Source: Afifellaceae bacterium
GTDB taxonomy: Bacteria; Pseudomonadota; Alphaproteobacteria; Rhizobiales; Afifellaceae
Length of the DNA: 64,000 nucleotides
Reading direction: 5' to 3'
NCBI GenBank assembly: GCA_028281235.1
Contig: JANQKG010000042.1
Location: forward strand, 24,807 to 88,806
The position numbers were made by a program, and so were the translations under genes. The notes under the pieces were generated by a model. It saw only the letters and a program-made list of their open reading frames with translations. It had not been told where the DNA came from and ran no database searches. Below are positions 19,381 to 28,650 of this stretch, one piece after another (positions within the stretch are counted from its first letter, which is position 1; the number at the start of each line of letters is the position of its first letter).

Positions 19381-20799
19381 ATGTCCAAGCCCGTCGTCAC
19401 CCGCTTCGCCCCCTCGCCCACCGGATTCCTGCATATCGGTGGAGCGCGCACCGCACTCTTTAACTGGCTCTACGCCAAGCACACCGGCGGCACGATGCTT
19501 CTGCGCATCGAGGATACCGACCGCGCGCGTTCCACCGATGCAGCGATCGCTGCAATCATCGACGGGCTGACATGGCTTGGCCTCGACTGGGAGGGCGAAC
19601 CGCTGTCGCAATTCGCGCGCGCTGAGCGCCATCGCGAGGTGGCTGAGGAACTGGTGGCACGCGGCCGCGCCTATCGCGCCTACGAGACGCCGGAAGAGCT
19701 GGCCGTGACGCGCGACAAGGCCAAAGCCGAGGGGCGCTTCGCCCGCTATGAGGGCGTCTGGCGCGACCGCGATCCGGCCGAAGCGCCGGCCGGTGTCGAT
19801 CCGGTCATCCGCATCAAGGCACCTCGCGACGGCGAGACGTTTATTGAGGATTGCGTGCAAGGCCGCGTCAGTTTTCCCAACAAGGACCTCGACGACTTCA
19901 TCATCCTGCGCGCCGACAGCACGCCCACCTACATGCATGCCGTGGTCGTCGACGATCACGACATGGGCGTCACGCATGTCATCCGCGGCGACGACCACCT
20001 GACCAACGCCGCGCGGCAGTCGTTCATCTACGACGCCATGGATTGGCCGATTCCGATCTGGGCGCATATCCCGCTTATTCACGGACCCGACGGCGCCAAG
20101 CTCTCCAAGCGCCACGGCGCGCTTGGCGTGGAGGCCTATCGGGCGATGGGCTACCTGCCGGAGGCGCTGCGTAACTATCTGGCGCGGCTCGGCTGGTCGC
20201 ATGGCGACGACGAAATCTTCTCTACGGAAGAGGCCATCGCGTGGTTCGACCTTGACGCGATCAACAAGGGCGCCGCGCGCTTCGACTTCAACAAGCTGCA
20301 GAACATCAACGGCCATTACATCCGCGCCAGCGACGACGCTGAGCTCTTATCGCAGCTGGAGGCGATCCTGCCGGATGTGGATGGCGGCGCGGACTTTGCC
20401 GCGCGGCTTGGCGGCGAGACGCGCAAGCGGCTCCTCAGTCTGATGCCGCAACTGAAAGAACGCGCCAAGACCCTGGTCGACCTGATGCATGGCGCGGCGT
20501 TTCTCGTGCGCGAACGCCCGCTTTTGATGGATGAGAAGGCAACGGCGCTCCTAAACGCAGATGCTCGCGGCCGGCTCGGTCGGCTGGCCGATTCGGTGCA
20601 GGATGTGCCGTGGGCCAGCGCCGACCTGGAGCAGGCCGTGCGGCACTTCGCCCAAGCGGAGGGCGTCAAACTCGGTCAGATCGCGCAGCCATTGCGGGCC
20701 GCGCTCACGGGAAGCGCGTCGTCCCCCTCGATTTTCGAGGTTCTGGTGGCGCTGGGACGTGAGGAGAGCCTGGCCCGGCTCGCCGATCAATCTGAGTAA
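19381..20799 (+). CDS. gltX: Glutamyl-tRNA synthetase
   Basis: 472 residues. Class I aminoacyl-tRNA synthetase: HIGH-equivalent motif in [14 protein letters not shown] (about 14-23) and KLSKR near residue 240, plus [19 protein letters not shown]. The C-terminal helical anticodon-binding domain is complete. With glnS present, this enzyme need only charge tRNA(Glu), unless the cell also keeps the indirect route. Confidence 0.96.
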   Translation: MSKPVVTRFAPSPTGFLHIGGARTALFNWLYAKHTGGTMLLRIEDTDRARSTDAAIAAIIDGLTWLGLDWEGEPLSQFARAERHREVAEELVARGRAYRAYETPEELAVTRDKAKAEGRFARYEGVWRDRDPAEAPAGVDPVIRIKAPRDGETFIEDCVQGRVSFPNKDLDDFIILRADSTPTYMHAVVVDDHDMGVTHVIRGDDHLTNAARQSFIYDAMDWPIPIWAHIPLIHGPDGAKLSKRHGALGVEAYRAMGYLPEALRNYLARLGWSHGDDEIFSTEEAIAWFDLDAINKGAARFDFNKLQNINGHYIRASDDAELLSQLEAILPDVDGGADFAARLGGETRKRLLSLMPQLKERAKTLVDLMHGAAFLVRERPLLMDEKATALLNADARGRLGRLADSVQDVPWASADLEQAVRHFAQAEGVKLGQIAQPLRAALTGSASSPSIFEVLVALGREESLARLADQSE

Positions 20800-20880
20800 C
20801 CCCATTCAGCGCCACCGGTCGCACGCAGCACGCGACTCCGCTATGCTCCACCCGTTCTGGAGACTGGCGGGAGGCCAAGC

Positions 20881-21099
20881 ATGACCACGAAGCACGACGA
20901 GGAATGGCGGGAGTTCTACACGGAGGTGGGCTTCCGCCATGGCTTCGCGTTAGGGGCGAAGGCGGTGCGCACCGCCGCCGCGCCTCATCTCTCCGAGGCG
21001 CACTTGGCCAAGCTCGACGCCTGGCTCGAAAAAGAGGTTTCCGACTGGACGCGCGCCGTCCTAATGGAAGAGGAGCCCCCTTCCCCGCCGAAGCTCTGA
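20881..21099 (+). CDS. Small hypothetical protein
   Basis: 72 residues, acidic and helical, with no signal or membrane segment (HDEEWREFYTEVGFRHGF, AKLDAWLEKEVSDW). It lies 81 bp after gltX and 45 bp before the M3 peptidase gene on the same strand. An ACTGGCGGGAGG-like ribosome-binding region precedes the start. I do not recognise the family. The strand-consistent position and amphipathic composition favour a real gene. Confidence 0.65.
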   Translation: MTTKHDEEWREFYTEVGFRHGFALGAKAVRTAAAPHLSEAHLAKLDAWLEKEVSDWTRAVLMEEEPPSPPKL

Positions 21100-21144
21100 G
21101 CGTGAAGGCGGGCCCGCCGACCCGCACACGCAGGCACATGACCT

Positions 21145-23196
21145 ATGACTGACCGTAATCCGCTCCTCGCCGCGTGGACCACGCCGTTCGCGTCGCCGCC
21201 CTTTGCCGACATCCATCCGGAGCATTTCGCTCCGGCCTTCGACCGCGCGCTTGCGGCACATCGCGCGGAGATCGAAGCGATCAGCGGCGCGAGCGCGGAG
21301 CCGACCTTTGAGAACACAATTGAGGCGCTTGAGCGCGCCGGCGAAGAATTGCGGCGCGTTGCGTCGGTGTTCTTCAGCCTGACCGGCGCGCACACGAACG
21401 ACGCGCTGGAAGCCATCGAGCGCGACATCGCGCCGGTGCTCGCCAAGCATCGCGCCGCGATCTATCTCGACGCAGCACTTTTTGCGCGGGTCGATGCGGT
21501 GAAGGCGCGCGAGCCGGCGCTCGGCTTGACGGTGGAGCAAGCGCGCCTGCTTGAGCGCTCGCACAAAGCGTTCGTGCGGCAGGGTGCAGCGCTGCCACCC
21601 GACAAGCGCAAGCGGCTGGCGGAGATCACCGAGCGGCTGGCGGTGCTCGGCACACAGTTCGGCCAGAATGTACTCGCCGACGAGCGCGCCTATGCGCTGG
21701 TGCTCGACGGCGAAGCGGATCTGGCCGGCCTTCCCCCCTCGCTGATCGAAGCGGCGGCGCGCGCGGCGGAGGATCGCGGCATGGCGGGCAAGCATGTCAT
21801 CACGCTGGCGCGCTCCTCTGTGGAGCCGTTCCTGCAATTTTCCAGCCGCCGCGATTTGCGCGAGATCGCGTTCAAGGCGTGGATTGCGCGCGGCGAGAAT
21901 GACGGCGACACCGATAATAGAGCGATCATCGCGGAGATGGTGGCGCTTCGCGCCGAGCGCGCCGCTTTGCTGGGCTTCAAGAGTTTTGCGCATTTCCGCC
22001 TGGACGACACGATGGCTGAGACGCCGGAGGCCGCGCTCGACCTCCTGAACAGAGTGTGGACACCGGCGCGCGACAAGGCGCTTGCCGACGCCGACCTGCT
22101 GCAGGCGATGATCCAGGCGGAGGGCGGTAATTTTGCGCTCGCGCCCTGGGACTGGCGTTACTACGCCGAGCGCCGGCGCAAAGACGAATTCGATTTCGAC
22201 GAGGGCGCGCTGAAGCCCTACCTGCAGCTCGACAAGATGATTGCGGCCGCCTTCGACACCGCACACCGGCTCTTCGAGCTCGTCTTCACCGAGCGGCATG
22301 ACGTTCCCGTCTATCATCCCGACGTCCGCGTCTGGGAGGTGAGTGACCGCGAGGGGCGCCATGTCGGGCTCTTCCTCGGCGACTACTTCGCGCGACCCTC
22401 GAAGCGCAGCGGCGCGTGGATGAACGCGTTCCGCCCGCAGGAGAAGCTTGCCGGCGACATCCGCCCCATCATCGCCAATGTGGCGAATTTCTCCAAAGGC
22501 GCGGACGGCGCGCCGACGCTCCTTAGCTTCATGGATGCGCGCATTCTCTTTCACGAGTTCGGGCACGCATTGCACGGGCTCATGTCGGACGTGACCTACC
22601 GCTCGCTCGCCGGCACCAATGTGGCACGTGACTTCGTGGAGTTCCCCTCGCAGCTTTATGAGCATTGGCTGGAGGAGCCGGCGGTGCTCAGCCGCTTTGC
22701 TTTGCACTACGAGACCGGCGAGCCGATGCCGGCGGAGATGCTTGAGCGCCTCCTTGCGGCGCGCACCTTCGACCAGGGCTTCGCCACGGTGGAGTATGTC
22801 GCCTCAGCGCTGGTCGACCTGGACTTTCATCTGGAGCCCGACCCGCAGGATCTCGACGTCACAGCGTTCGAGCGCACGGCGCTTCAGCGCATCGGCATGC
22901 CCGATGCGATCGTGATGCGCCATCGCCCGACGCACTTCCAGCATGTCTTCTCCGGCGACGCCTACTCCGCCGCCTATTACAGCTACCTCTGGTCGGAGGT
23001 GCTCGACGCGGACGGGTTTGCGGCATTTAAGGAGGCCGGCGACATCTTCGATGCGGCGACGGCGGAGCGACTCAAGGAGACCGTGCTCTCCACCGGTTAT
23101 CTGCACGAGCCGGCGGACGCCTATCGGCGCTTCCGCGGGCGCATGCCCGACCCCGAGGCACTCTTGAAAAAGCGCGGCTTTGCGGAAGCGCATTAA
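21145..23196 (+). CDS. M3 family metallopeptidase (oligopeptidase A / dipeptidyl carboxypeptidase type)
   Basis: 683 residues, full family length. A zinc metallopeptidase that degrades short peptides. The HEFGH zinc motif is at about residues 469-473 (FHEFGHALHGL), with the third ligand Glu in the following FPSQLYEH region. The N-terminal opening PPFADIHPEHFAPAF and the internal WDWRYYAER block are typical of PrlC/Dcp-like enzymes. No signal peptide, so cytoplasmic. It ends 5 bp before the LysE gene. Confidence 0.94.
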   Translation: MTDRNPLLAAWTTPFASPPFADIHPEHFAPAFDRALAAHRAEIEAISGASAEPTFENTIEALERAGEELRRVASVFFSLTGAHTNDALEAIERDIAPVLAKHRAAIYLDAALFARVDAVKAREPALGLTVEQARLLERSHKAFVRQGAALPPDKRKRLAEITERLAVLGTQFGQNVLADERAYALVLDGEADLAGLPPSLIEAAARAAEDRGMAGKHVITLARSSVEPFLQFSSRRDLREIAFKAWIARGENDGDTDNRAIIAEMVALRAERAALLGFKSFAHFRLDDTMAETPEAALDLLNRVWTPARDKALADADLLQAMIQAEGGNFALAPWDWRYYAERRRKDEFDFDEGALKPYLQLDKMIAAAFDTAHRLFELVFTERHDVPVYHPDVRVWEVSDREGRHVGLFLGDYFARPSKRSGAWMNAFRPQEKLAGDIRPIIANVANFSKGADGAPTLLSFMDARILFHEFGHALHGLMSDVTYRSLAGTNVARDFVEFPSQLYEHWLEEPAVLSRFALHYETGEPMPAEMLERLLAARTFDQGFATVEYVASALVDLDFHLEPDPQDLDVTAFERTALQRIGMPDAIVMRHRPTHFQHVFSGDAYSAAYYSYLWSEVLDADGFAAFKEAGDIFDAATAERLKETVLSTGYLHEPADAYRRFRGRMPDPEALLKKRGFAEAH

Positions 23197-23201
23197 GAAC
23201 C

Positions 23202-23816
23202 ATGGCTCCGGAACTCTATCTCGCTTATCTCGCCGCCTGCATCGTCATCATGGTCGTGCCGGGGCCGTCTGTGACGCTGATCATCGCCAACAGCCTGACG
23301 CATGGGACGCGCGCGGGGCTCCTCAATGTCGCCGGCACGCAGGCCGGCATCGCGCTGATGATCGCGCTGGTCGGCTTCGGCCTTGCCTCGCTGATCGCCG
23401 CGCTCGGCTGGTGGTTTGAGTGGGTGCGGCTTGCCGGCGCCGCCTATCTGATCTGGCTCGGCATCGGGCTTTTAAGGACAAAGGCGCCTTCCGGCGACAT
23501 GCGAACGACCCCGCTGCCGCGCGGCGGTTTTCTGCTACAGGGCTTTCTGGTGGCCGTCAGCAACCCCAAGACGCTGGTTTTCTTCAGCGCCTTCATCCCG
23601 CAGTTTATCGACCCGACAAACCCCTATGCTCAGCAAGTCGCCATCATGGGCGTCACGGCGGTGGCCGTGGCGTCACTTTCCGACGGCGCCTACGCCATTC
23701 TGGTCGGCGGCGCCGGCCGGCGCATCTCGCGAGCGCACATCAAATGGCTATCGCGGATCAGCGGCGGCTTTCTTGTGGGCGGCGGCCTGTGGCTGGCGCT
23801 GTCGCGCAGCCGCTAG
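23202..23816 (+). CDS. LysE/RhtB family amino acid exporter
   Basis: 204 residues with about six membrane helices. Hallmarks: PGPSVTLIIANSLTHG near the N-terminus and AVSNPKTLVFFSAFIPQF in the middle. Exports amino acids or related metabolites; the substrate is not predictable. Its TAG lies inside the first copy of a 24-bp direct repeat. Confidence 0.92.
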   Translation: MAPELYLAYLAACIVIMVVPGPSVTLIIANSLTHGTRAGLLNVAGTQAGIALMIALVGFGLASLIAALGWWFEWVRLAGAAYLIWLGIGLLRTKAPSGDMRTTPLPRGGFLLQGFLVAVSNPKTLVFFSAFIPQFIDPTNPYAQQVAIMGVTAVAVASLSDGAYAILVGGAGRRISRAHIKWLSRISGGFLVGGGLWLALSRSR

Positions 23817-23942
23817 CGCCCCCGCATTTCGCTCGCGCTTCATGCGGGCTACGAATGGTCGCTGCACCGCGTAGCCCGGATGGAGCGAAGCGCAATCCGG
23901 GACCCGTCAGAAACAATCCGCGCAGCCGCTAGCGCCCCCGCA
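23803..23942. repeat. 24-bp direct repeat flanking a short GTAGCCCGGATGG-type element
   Basis: Identical 24-bp copies at 23803-23826 and 23919-23942 contain the palindrome CGCTAGCG. The left copy gives the LysE gene its TAG; the right copy gives the convergent transglycosylase its TAG. The 92 bp between them carries GTAGCCCGGATGGAGCGAAG ... AATCCGGG, which recurs inverted at 48299-48337. The structure looks like an element insertion with duplication of its target. Confidence 0.85.
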
Positions 23943-25131
23943 GCCGCTGCAAGAGCTCCTTCGTCGGATAGCCGTCGGCCGGCAGGCCCAGCTCATTCTG
24001 CGCCCGCTTCACGGCAGCGCGCGTCACCTCGCCGAGCCGCCCGTCTGGTGTGCCGGCTTCGTGCCCCATGGCGTTCAGCCGTTCCTGCACTTCGCGCATG
24101 TCGGCGATGCTGAGGATCGGCGGGGCGCTGCCGCGGTTCATGCGCGGGGCGCCGTTTAGCCGGGTGGCGAGATAGGCGGCGGCGAGGATGTAGTTGGAGC
24201 TGTTGTTCCACTCCCAGAAGATCGGAAAGTTCTGGTAGGCAAGAAAGGCCGGGCCGAGCCGCCCCATGGGCAGGATCAACGCCGCGGGCACATTGTCGGC
24301 GGGAAGCGCGCTGCCATCGGCGCGGCGCACGCCCACCGCATCCCAGAACGCGCGCTTGCGAAAGGTCGCTCGCGCCGCCTCCCACCAGGGAACTGTGTCG
24401 GCGACACGCACCTCCTCAAGCCACGGCTCGTTCGCCCGCCAGCCGAGCGAACGGATGAAACGCCCGGCGGAGGCGAGCGCGTCGGGCACGCTGCCGACAA
24501 GATCGCGGCGACCGTCGCCGTCGAAGTCTGTCGCGTGCTTCAAATAGTTCGACGGCGTGAACTGCATGTGGCCGACGGCTCCCGCCCACGAGCCCTTAAG
24601 CTGCGCAAGCGTCAGATCGCCGCGATCGAGGATGCGCAGCGCGTCGGTGAGTTCGGCGCGGAACAAATCGGGCCGCCGGCAATCGTAAGCGAGCGTGGCG
24701 AGCGAATTGAGGAGCGGTGTCTTGCCCATGAAGCCGCCGTAATCGGTCTCAAGCGCCCAGAGGGCCATGATGACGGGGCCCTGCACGCCGGTGTCGCGCC
24801 GGACCGCCTCAAGTGTGCTTGCGTGCGTCTTCAGAAGCGCCCGCCCGCGCGACAGCCGCTCCGCCGATACGACGCGACCGGCATAATCGAGGAAGCTCTG
24901 CGACAGGCTCGGCTGGCCGCGATCCTGCTTCAGGATGCGGTCCTGGAAGGACACGCCGTCCAGCGCCGCGAGGCCTTGCTGCGAAATGCCGGCGCGCGCC
25001 GCCTCGCTGCGGAATTCGCCGAGCCAGGCGGCAAAGCTCTGGCCGCCGCGACAACTCGTGTCGGCCAAGGCCGTCGGCGCCGCCATCGCCGTCAGGCCAA
25101 GCAGCGAGACGATCGTTGCAGCCATCCGCAT
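23929..25131 (-). CDS. Lytic murein transglycosylase (MltB family) with peptidoglycan-binding domain
   Basis: 400 residues from the ATG at 25131, chosen for GGGAGG 7 bases upstream. Signal peptide 1-22 (ending TALA). A lytic transglycosylase domain (about 30-310) contains the catalytic-region block WALETDYGGFMGKTP and GAVGHMQFTPSNY. The C-terminal 60 residues are a PG_binding_1 domain (VQERLNAMGHEAGTPDGRLG). Cleaves glycan strands of murein in the periplasm. Confidence 0.93.
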   Translation of the reverse strand: MRMAATIVSLLGLTAMAAPTALADTSCRGGQSFAAWLGEFRSEAARAGISQQGLAALDGVSFQDRILKQDRGQPSLSQSFLDYAGRVVSAERLSRGRALLKTHASTLEAVRRDTGVQGPVIMALWALETDYGGFMGKTPLLNSLATLAYDCRRPDLFRAELTDALRILDRGDLTLAQLKGSWAGAVGHMQFTPSNYLKHATDFDGDGRRDLVGSVPDALASAGRFIRSLGWRANEPWLEEVRVADTVPWWEAARATFRKRAFWDAVGVRRADGSALPADNVPAALILPMGRLGPAFLAYQNFPIFWEWNNSSNYILAAAYLATRLNGAPRMNRGSAPPILSIADMREVQERLNAMGHEAGTPDGRLGEVTRAAVKRAQNELGLPADGYPTKELLQRLRGR

Positions 25132-25246
25132 GGATTCGCCTCCCCGCACCGCGATGCCGAACGAGCCTATTGTCTAGTGCGCAAGGCCGAAAAAGAAAGA
25201 GCCGGCGCAAGTGGCCGGCTCATCTTGCGTGCGTACGCGTTGCCGA

Positions 25247-25996
25247 TCAGGCCGGCGGCTCACCGGAGAGACGGCGGACGGTATTGCGCCAGCCTGAATC
25301 TTCGCTCCTCAGCGCCTGCCCAAGCCGGGCAATCGGGCTGGAAGCCGGCAGCACGACGACCTTGGTGCCCATGGGCACGCGGTCATAAAGATCGATCACG
25401 TCGGCATTGAGCATGCGGATGCAGCCCGACGAGACGGCGCGGCCGATGGAGCGCGGCTCCGCGGTGCCGTGAATGCGGTAGAGCGTGTCGCGGCCGCCCT
25501 GGAAGAGATAAAGCGCGCGCGCGCCGAGCGGATTCTCCGGACCACCATCCATGCCGTTGGCAAACTCGCGGGCGCGTTCGTCGCGCTCCTGCATCTCCTT
25601 CGGCGGGAACCAACTCGGCCATTTGCGCTTGGCGCGGATGCGCGCCGTGCCGTTCCAGCCAAAGCCCTGGCGGCCGACGCCGATTCCGTAGCGCCTGGCG
25701 CGGCCATCCTCCTCGACCAGATAAAGGAAGCGCTGGCCGGGATCGACGACGATAGTGCCGGGCTTCTCGTCGGTGGGATTGCGCACCACCTGCCGGCGGT
25801 ATTGCATCGGGATCTGGGAGAGATTGACCGGCTTGACGCGGAACGGCTCGTTGGTCTTGGGGACCAACAGGCCGGAGCCTTCGCTCGGTGCGTAGGCCAG
25901 CGTGCCCATCGTTCCGCCCGCCGTGCATGCGCCCATAAGCACGCACGCCGATCCGGTCAGGAAATGCCGTCTATCCACTGAACTTCGCTCCCCCAA
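25247..25996 (-). CDS. L,D-transpeptidase (YkuD family), exported
   Basis: 249 residues. A Tat-like or lipoprotein-like N-terminus (RRHFLTGSACVLMGAC) precedes the YkuD catalytic domain. The active-site block is HGTAEPRSIGRAVSSGCIRM, with the catalytic Cys followed by Ile-Arg. Cross-links or anchors proteins to peptidoglycan in the periplasm. The preceding substrate-pocket segment (NPLGARALYL) is also typical. Confidence 0.93.
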   Translation of the reverse strand: MGERSSVDRRHFLTGSACVLMGACTAGGTMGTLAYAPSEGSGLLVPKTNEPFRVKPVNLSQIPMQYRRQVVRNPTDEKPGTIVVDPGQRFLYLVEEDGRARRYGIGVGRQGFGWNGTARIRAKRKWPSWFPPKEMQERDERAREFANGMDGGPENPLGARALYLFQGGRDTLYRIHGTAEPRSIGRAVSSGCIRMLNADVIDLYDRVPMGTKVVVLPASSPIARLGQALRSEDSGWRNTVRRLSGEPPA

Positions 25997-26129
25997 TCAA
26001 CCGGCCGCTTCTGCGGCACAATACCCCGCGCCGTGGTTGCAAGGCAATTCGTCGGCTCCTCATCCCGGCAAGCGGCGGCGTGGCGTTGCAGACCTGCCAC
26101 TGTCGCGAACCGGGGCCGTCCGGCGCAGC

Positions 26130-26732
26130 TCACGCCTCCGGCTTGCCCCAAAGTTCCTCCAGGCGTTGTGGACGCCCGCACCCAAACTTGTAGAACTTAT
26201 AGTGCGCGGCGTTGGTCTTGTAGAAATCCTGGTGCTTCTCTTCGGCGCGATAGAAAGCCTCAGCCGGCAAAATTTCAGTCGCGACCGATTGCCCGAACCG
26301 CGACTCGACCTCCGATTTCGTGGTTTCCGCCAGCGCCTTCTGCTCCTCGTCCTCAAAGAAGATGGCGCTCAGATATTGCGTGCCCTTGTCACAGAATTGC
26401 CCCTTCGAATCGAACGGGTCGATGTTCATCCAGAACGCGTCGATCAGCTCCGCATAGCTGATCGCGGTCGGGTCGTATTCGATCTCCACCGCCTCGTAAT
26501 GCCCGGTCCGGCCAGCCGACACCTGCCGGTAGTTGGCATCCTCCGCGGTACCGCCGGCATAGCCGGAGACAACCGACAGAACGCCCGGGATCTTCTCGTA
26601 GGCCTCCTCCATGCACCAGAAGCAGCCGCCGGCGAGCACGACCTTTTCCGGCTCCGCCGCCACGGCCGATTGGCCTCCGATGCAAGCGGTCGCCAGCGCG
26701 GCTGCGGCCGTGGCTTTCGCATACCGTCTCAT
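26130..26732 (-). CDS. msrA: Peptide-methionine (S)-S-oxide reductase with signal peptide
   Basis: 200 residues from the ATG at 26732 (AAGGAG 7 bases upstream). An N-terminal hydrophobic segment ending SAVAAE indicates export. Catalytic motif GGCFWC with Cys37 and a further Cys40, and the HYEAVEIEYDP block. Repairs methionine-S-sulfoxide in proteins. MsrA is usually cytosolic; an exported form points to repair of envelope proteins. A downstream GCG Cys near the C-terminus could be a resolving residue. Confidence 0.93.
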   Translation of the reverse strand: MRRYAKATAAAALATACIGGQSAVAAEPEKVVLAGGCFWCMEEAYEKIPGVLSVVSGYAGGTAEDANYRQVSAGRTGHYEAVEIEYDPTAISYAELIDAFWMNIDPFDSKGQFCDKGTQYLSAIFFEDEEQKALAETTKSEVESRFGQSVATEILPAEAFYRAEEKHQDFYKTNAAHYKFYKFGCGRPQRLEELWGKPEA

Positions 26733-26816
26733 TGTCGGTCTCCTTCTCGAAGCAGACCGACAATCTTCCCGCCGCACGGCTGCGGCAAGACCCCCTACGC
26801 GAACGTGATGGACTGA

Positions 26817-26922
26817 GAGCGAGAGCGTTGTCGCGTTTCGTTAAGCGCTCCAACGCTCTATCTCATTTCTGGAGCATGATCTTATCCGAAAACCGGTTCC
26901 CACTTTTCGGGATCATGCTTTA
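26817..26922 (+). repeat. RIME-like palindromic repeat, copy 3
   Basis: Contains the core GAGCATGATC ... GATCATGC and a longer left module (GAGCGTTGTCGCG ... CAACGCTCTATCTC) also seen in copy 4. Its right edge CTTTAG supplies the TAA stop of the DUF1178 gene on the minus strand. Confidence 0.88.
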
Positions 26923-27414
26923 GTTCTTGTCTTCCGGCAGCGTGGGAAGCGGGTGGAACTCAATCCCCTCCTCCGCCAGAGCGCGGACATCTTCCTTGGT
27001 GGCCTCGCCGTAAATGCCGCGCTTCTCTGCCTCTTCGTAGTGAATCTTGCGCGCCTCCTCGGCGAACTTCTTACCAACATAATCGGCGTTCTTGGTCACG
27101 TGCTCACGCAGCTTGCGCAGCGCATTTATGACTTCTTTGGGTGCCGCCGTAGGCTCGGGAACGTTGGCGGCAAGACGCGGCGCATCGTCGGCGTCCCCGC
27201 GGGCATCCGCAGAAGCATCTCCGGCGCTCAGGCGGTTTTCCTTGCGCCGCGAGGTGGAGATTGCCGGCGCCATCAGCGCGCGATCGATGTCAGTGGAGCC
27301 GCAGACGGGACAGCTCAAAAGCCCGTCCGCGCGCTGGGTCTCGAAAGCGTCGCCGTTGGAGAACCAGGCCTCGAATTCGTGCTGGTCTGGACATGTGAGC
27401 GTGTATCTGATCAC
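26920..27414 (-). CDS. DUF1178 family protein
   Basis: 164 residues. The N-terminal zinc-ribbon-like part (YTLTCPDQHEFEAWF ... SCPVCGS) has four cysteine/histidine ligands; the C-terminus carries the family block YVGKKFAEEARKIHY and GIYGEATKEDVRAL. Function unknown. Its start overlaps the nitrilase-family stop by 4 bp, a conserved pairing in alphaproteobacteria. The stop codon lies in RIME copy 3. Confidence 0.9.
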   Translation of the reverse strand: MIRYTLTCPDQHEFEAWFSNGDAFETQRADGLLSCPVCGSTDIDRALMAPAISTSRRKENRLSAGDASADARGDADDAPRLAANVPEPTAAPKEVINALRKLREHVTKNADYVGKKFAEEARKIHYEEAEKRGIYGEATKEDVRALAEEGIEFHPLPTLPEDKN

Positions 27415-28280
27415 GACGCCGACCTCATCGCCGGAGGCTCCGCTTTTTCAGGAAGCGCAAAGGGCCGCTCATTCTTGAGCGAGGGCATATGCTGCCGCGC
27501 CCGCTCGGATTGTGCCGGATCGATGTCGGCCCAAATGACCTCAGGACCGTCGCCGCCTGCCTCCGCCAGCACCTCACCCCACGGCGCAACGATGATGGAA
27601 TGGCCGTAGGTCTCGCGGCCGTCAACGTGATGCCCGGCCTGCGCGGCGGAGATGACGAATGCGCCGTTCTCAATGGCGCGGGCGCGCTGCAGCACGTGCC
27701 AATGCGCCTCGCCGGTCTGGCGGGTGAAGGCGGCGGGCGCCGTCAGCGCGGCGGCGCCGCAATGCGCCTGGGCGCGATAAAGCTGCGGGAAGCGCAAATC
27801 GTAGCAGATCGACACACCGAGCCTGAGCCACGGCAGATCCACCACCACAGCGCGGTCGCCCGGGCTATAGACCGCCGATTCCCGCCAGCTTTCACCGCCC
27901 GGCAGGTCGACATCGAAGAGATGGATCTTGTCGTAGTGCGCCAGCACATGACCGTCGCGACCGAAAACAAACGCGCGGTTGGCGATTCTGCCGTCCGTTC
28001 TCTTCAGCGCCAGCGAACCGATGTGGAGGATAATTCCAAGCTTTGCAGCAAGCGCGGAGAAGCGCTGCACGGCCACATCCTCATCCTCAAGCGCGATCCT
28101 TTCGGCAAGCGCGGCGCGGCGGCGCTCCACGATGTTCGTCATCTCCGGCGTCTGCACATAGTCGGCGCCGGCGGCCACGGCATCGCGGATGAGACGCTCC
28201 GCTATGTCGACACTCTCCGCCACTTCAGTAGTGGACTGAAGCTGAACGCAGGCCGCTTTGAAGGTCATGGCGCTCTTCAT
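27411..28280 (-). CDS. Carbon-nitrogen hydrolase (nitrilase superfamily, Nit/omega-amidase-like)
   Basis: 289 residues. The Glu-Lys-Cys triad is readable: Glu in the TPEMTNIVE region, Lys in HYDKIHLFDVDLPGG and Cys in GVSICYDLRFP. Hydrolyses amides, probably deaminated glutathione or omega-amides as in related Nit proteins. The start at 28280 overlaps the grxC stop (ATGA). The grxC-nit-DUF1178 order suggests a thiol-maintenance operon. Confidence 0.93.
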   Translation of the reverse strand: MKSAMTFKAACVQLQSTTEVAESVDIAERLIRDAVAAGADYVQTPEMTNIVERRRAALAERIALEDEDVAVQRFSALAAKLGIILHIGSLALKRTDGRIANRAFVFGRDGHVLAHYDKIHLFDVDLPGGESWRESAVYSPGDRAVVVDLPWLRLGVSICYDLRFPQLYRAQAHCGAAALTAPAAFTRQTGEAHWHVLQRARAIENGAFVISAAQAGHHVDGRETYGHSIIVAPWGEVLAEAGGDGPEVIWADIDPAQSERARQHMPSLKNERPFALPEKAEPPAMRSAS

Positions 28281-28567
28281 GCGGTCAGTAGATCGTCCAG
28301 CTCGCCGCTCACCTGCAACGTATAAAGGTCGGTGTAGCCGCCGACATGGCGGGCTCCGATGAAGACCTGCGGGAAGGTGTGGCGACCGGAACGGGTGATC
28401 ATCTCATTGCGCCTGTCCGGATCGCCCGTCGCATCGATCTCACGGAAGGCGATCCCCCTGTCGGCGAGCAGCGACTTGGCCGCCGTGCAGAACCCGCAGA
28501 AGCGGCGCGTGTACACGGTCACGTCAACGGCGTTTGCCGACTTAGATATGCCTTTCGGGTCAGTCAT
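28277..28567 (-). CDS. grxC: Glutaredoxin 3
   Basis: 96 residues with a thioredoxin-like fold. The active site is CGFC rather than the usual CPYC (TRRFCGFCTAAK), and the glutathione-binding TFPQVFIGARHVGGY is intact. Reduces disulfides and mixed disulfides with glutathione. First of three overlapping genes. Confidence 0.93.
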   Translation of the reverse strand: MTDPKGISKSANAVDVTVYTRRFCGFCTAAKSLLADRGIAFREIDATGDPDRRNEMITRSGRHTFPQVFIGARHVGGYTDLYTLQVSGELDDLLTA

Positions 28568-28650
28568 ATAGCGCTCAATTTCGACGGAACTTCTGATGAT
28601 ATAGCGACTGGCCGTCGGTTTGCCAAAAACGCGGCAAGCGTCGCTACGGC

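Noticed and set aside
21061..22707. 548-codon minus-strand frame opposite the M3 peptidase
   Set aside because: The plus strand encodes HEFGH and other M3 motifs over the same span. The minus frame has high His/Arg content typical of antisense reading.
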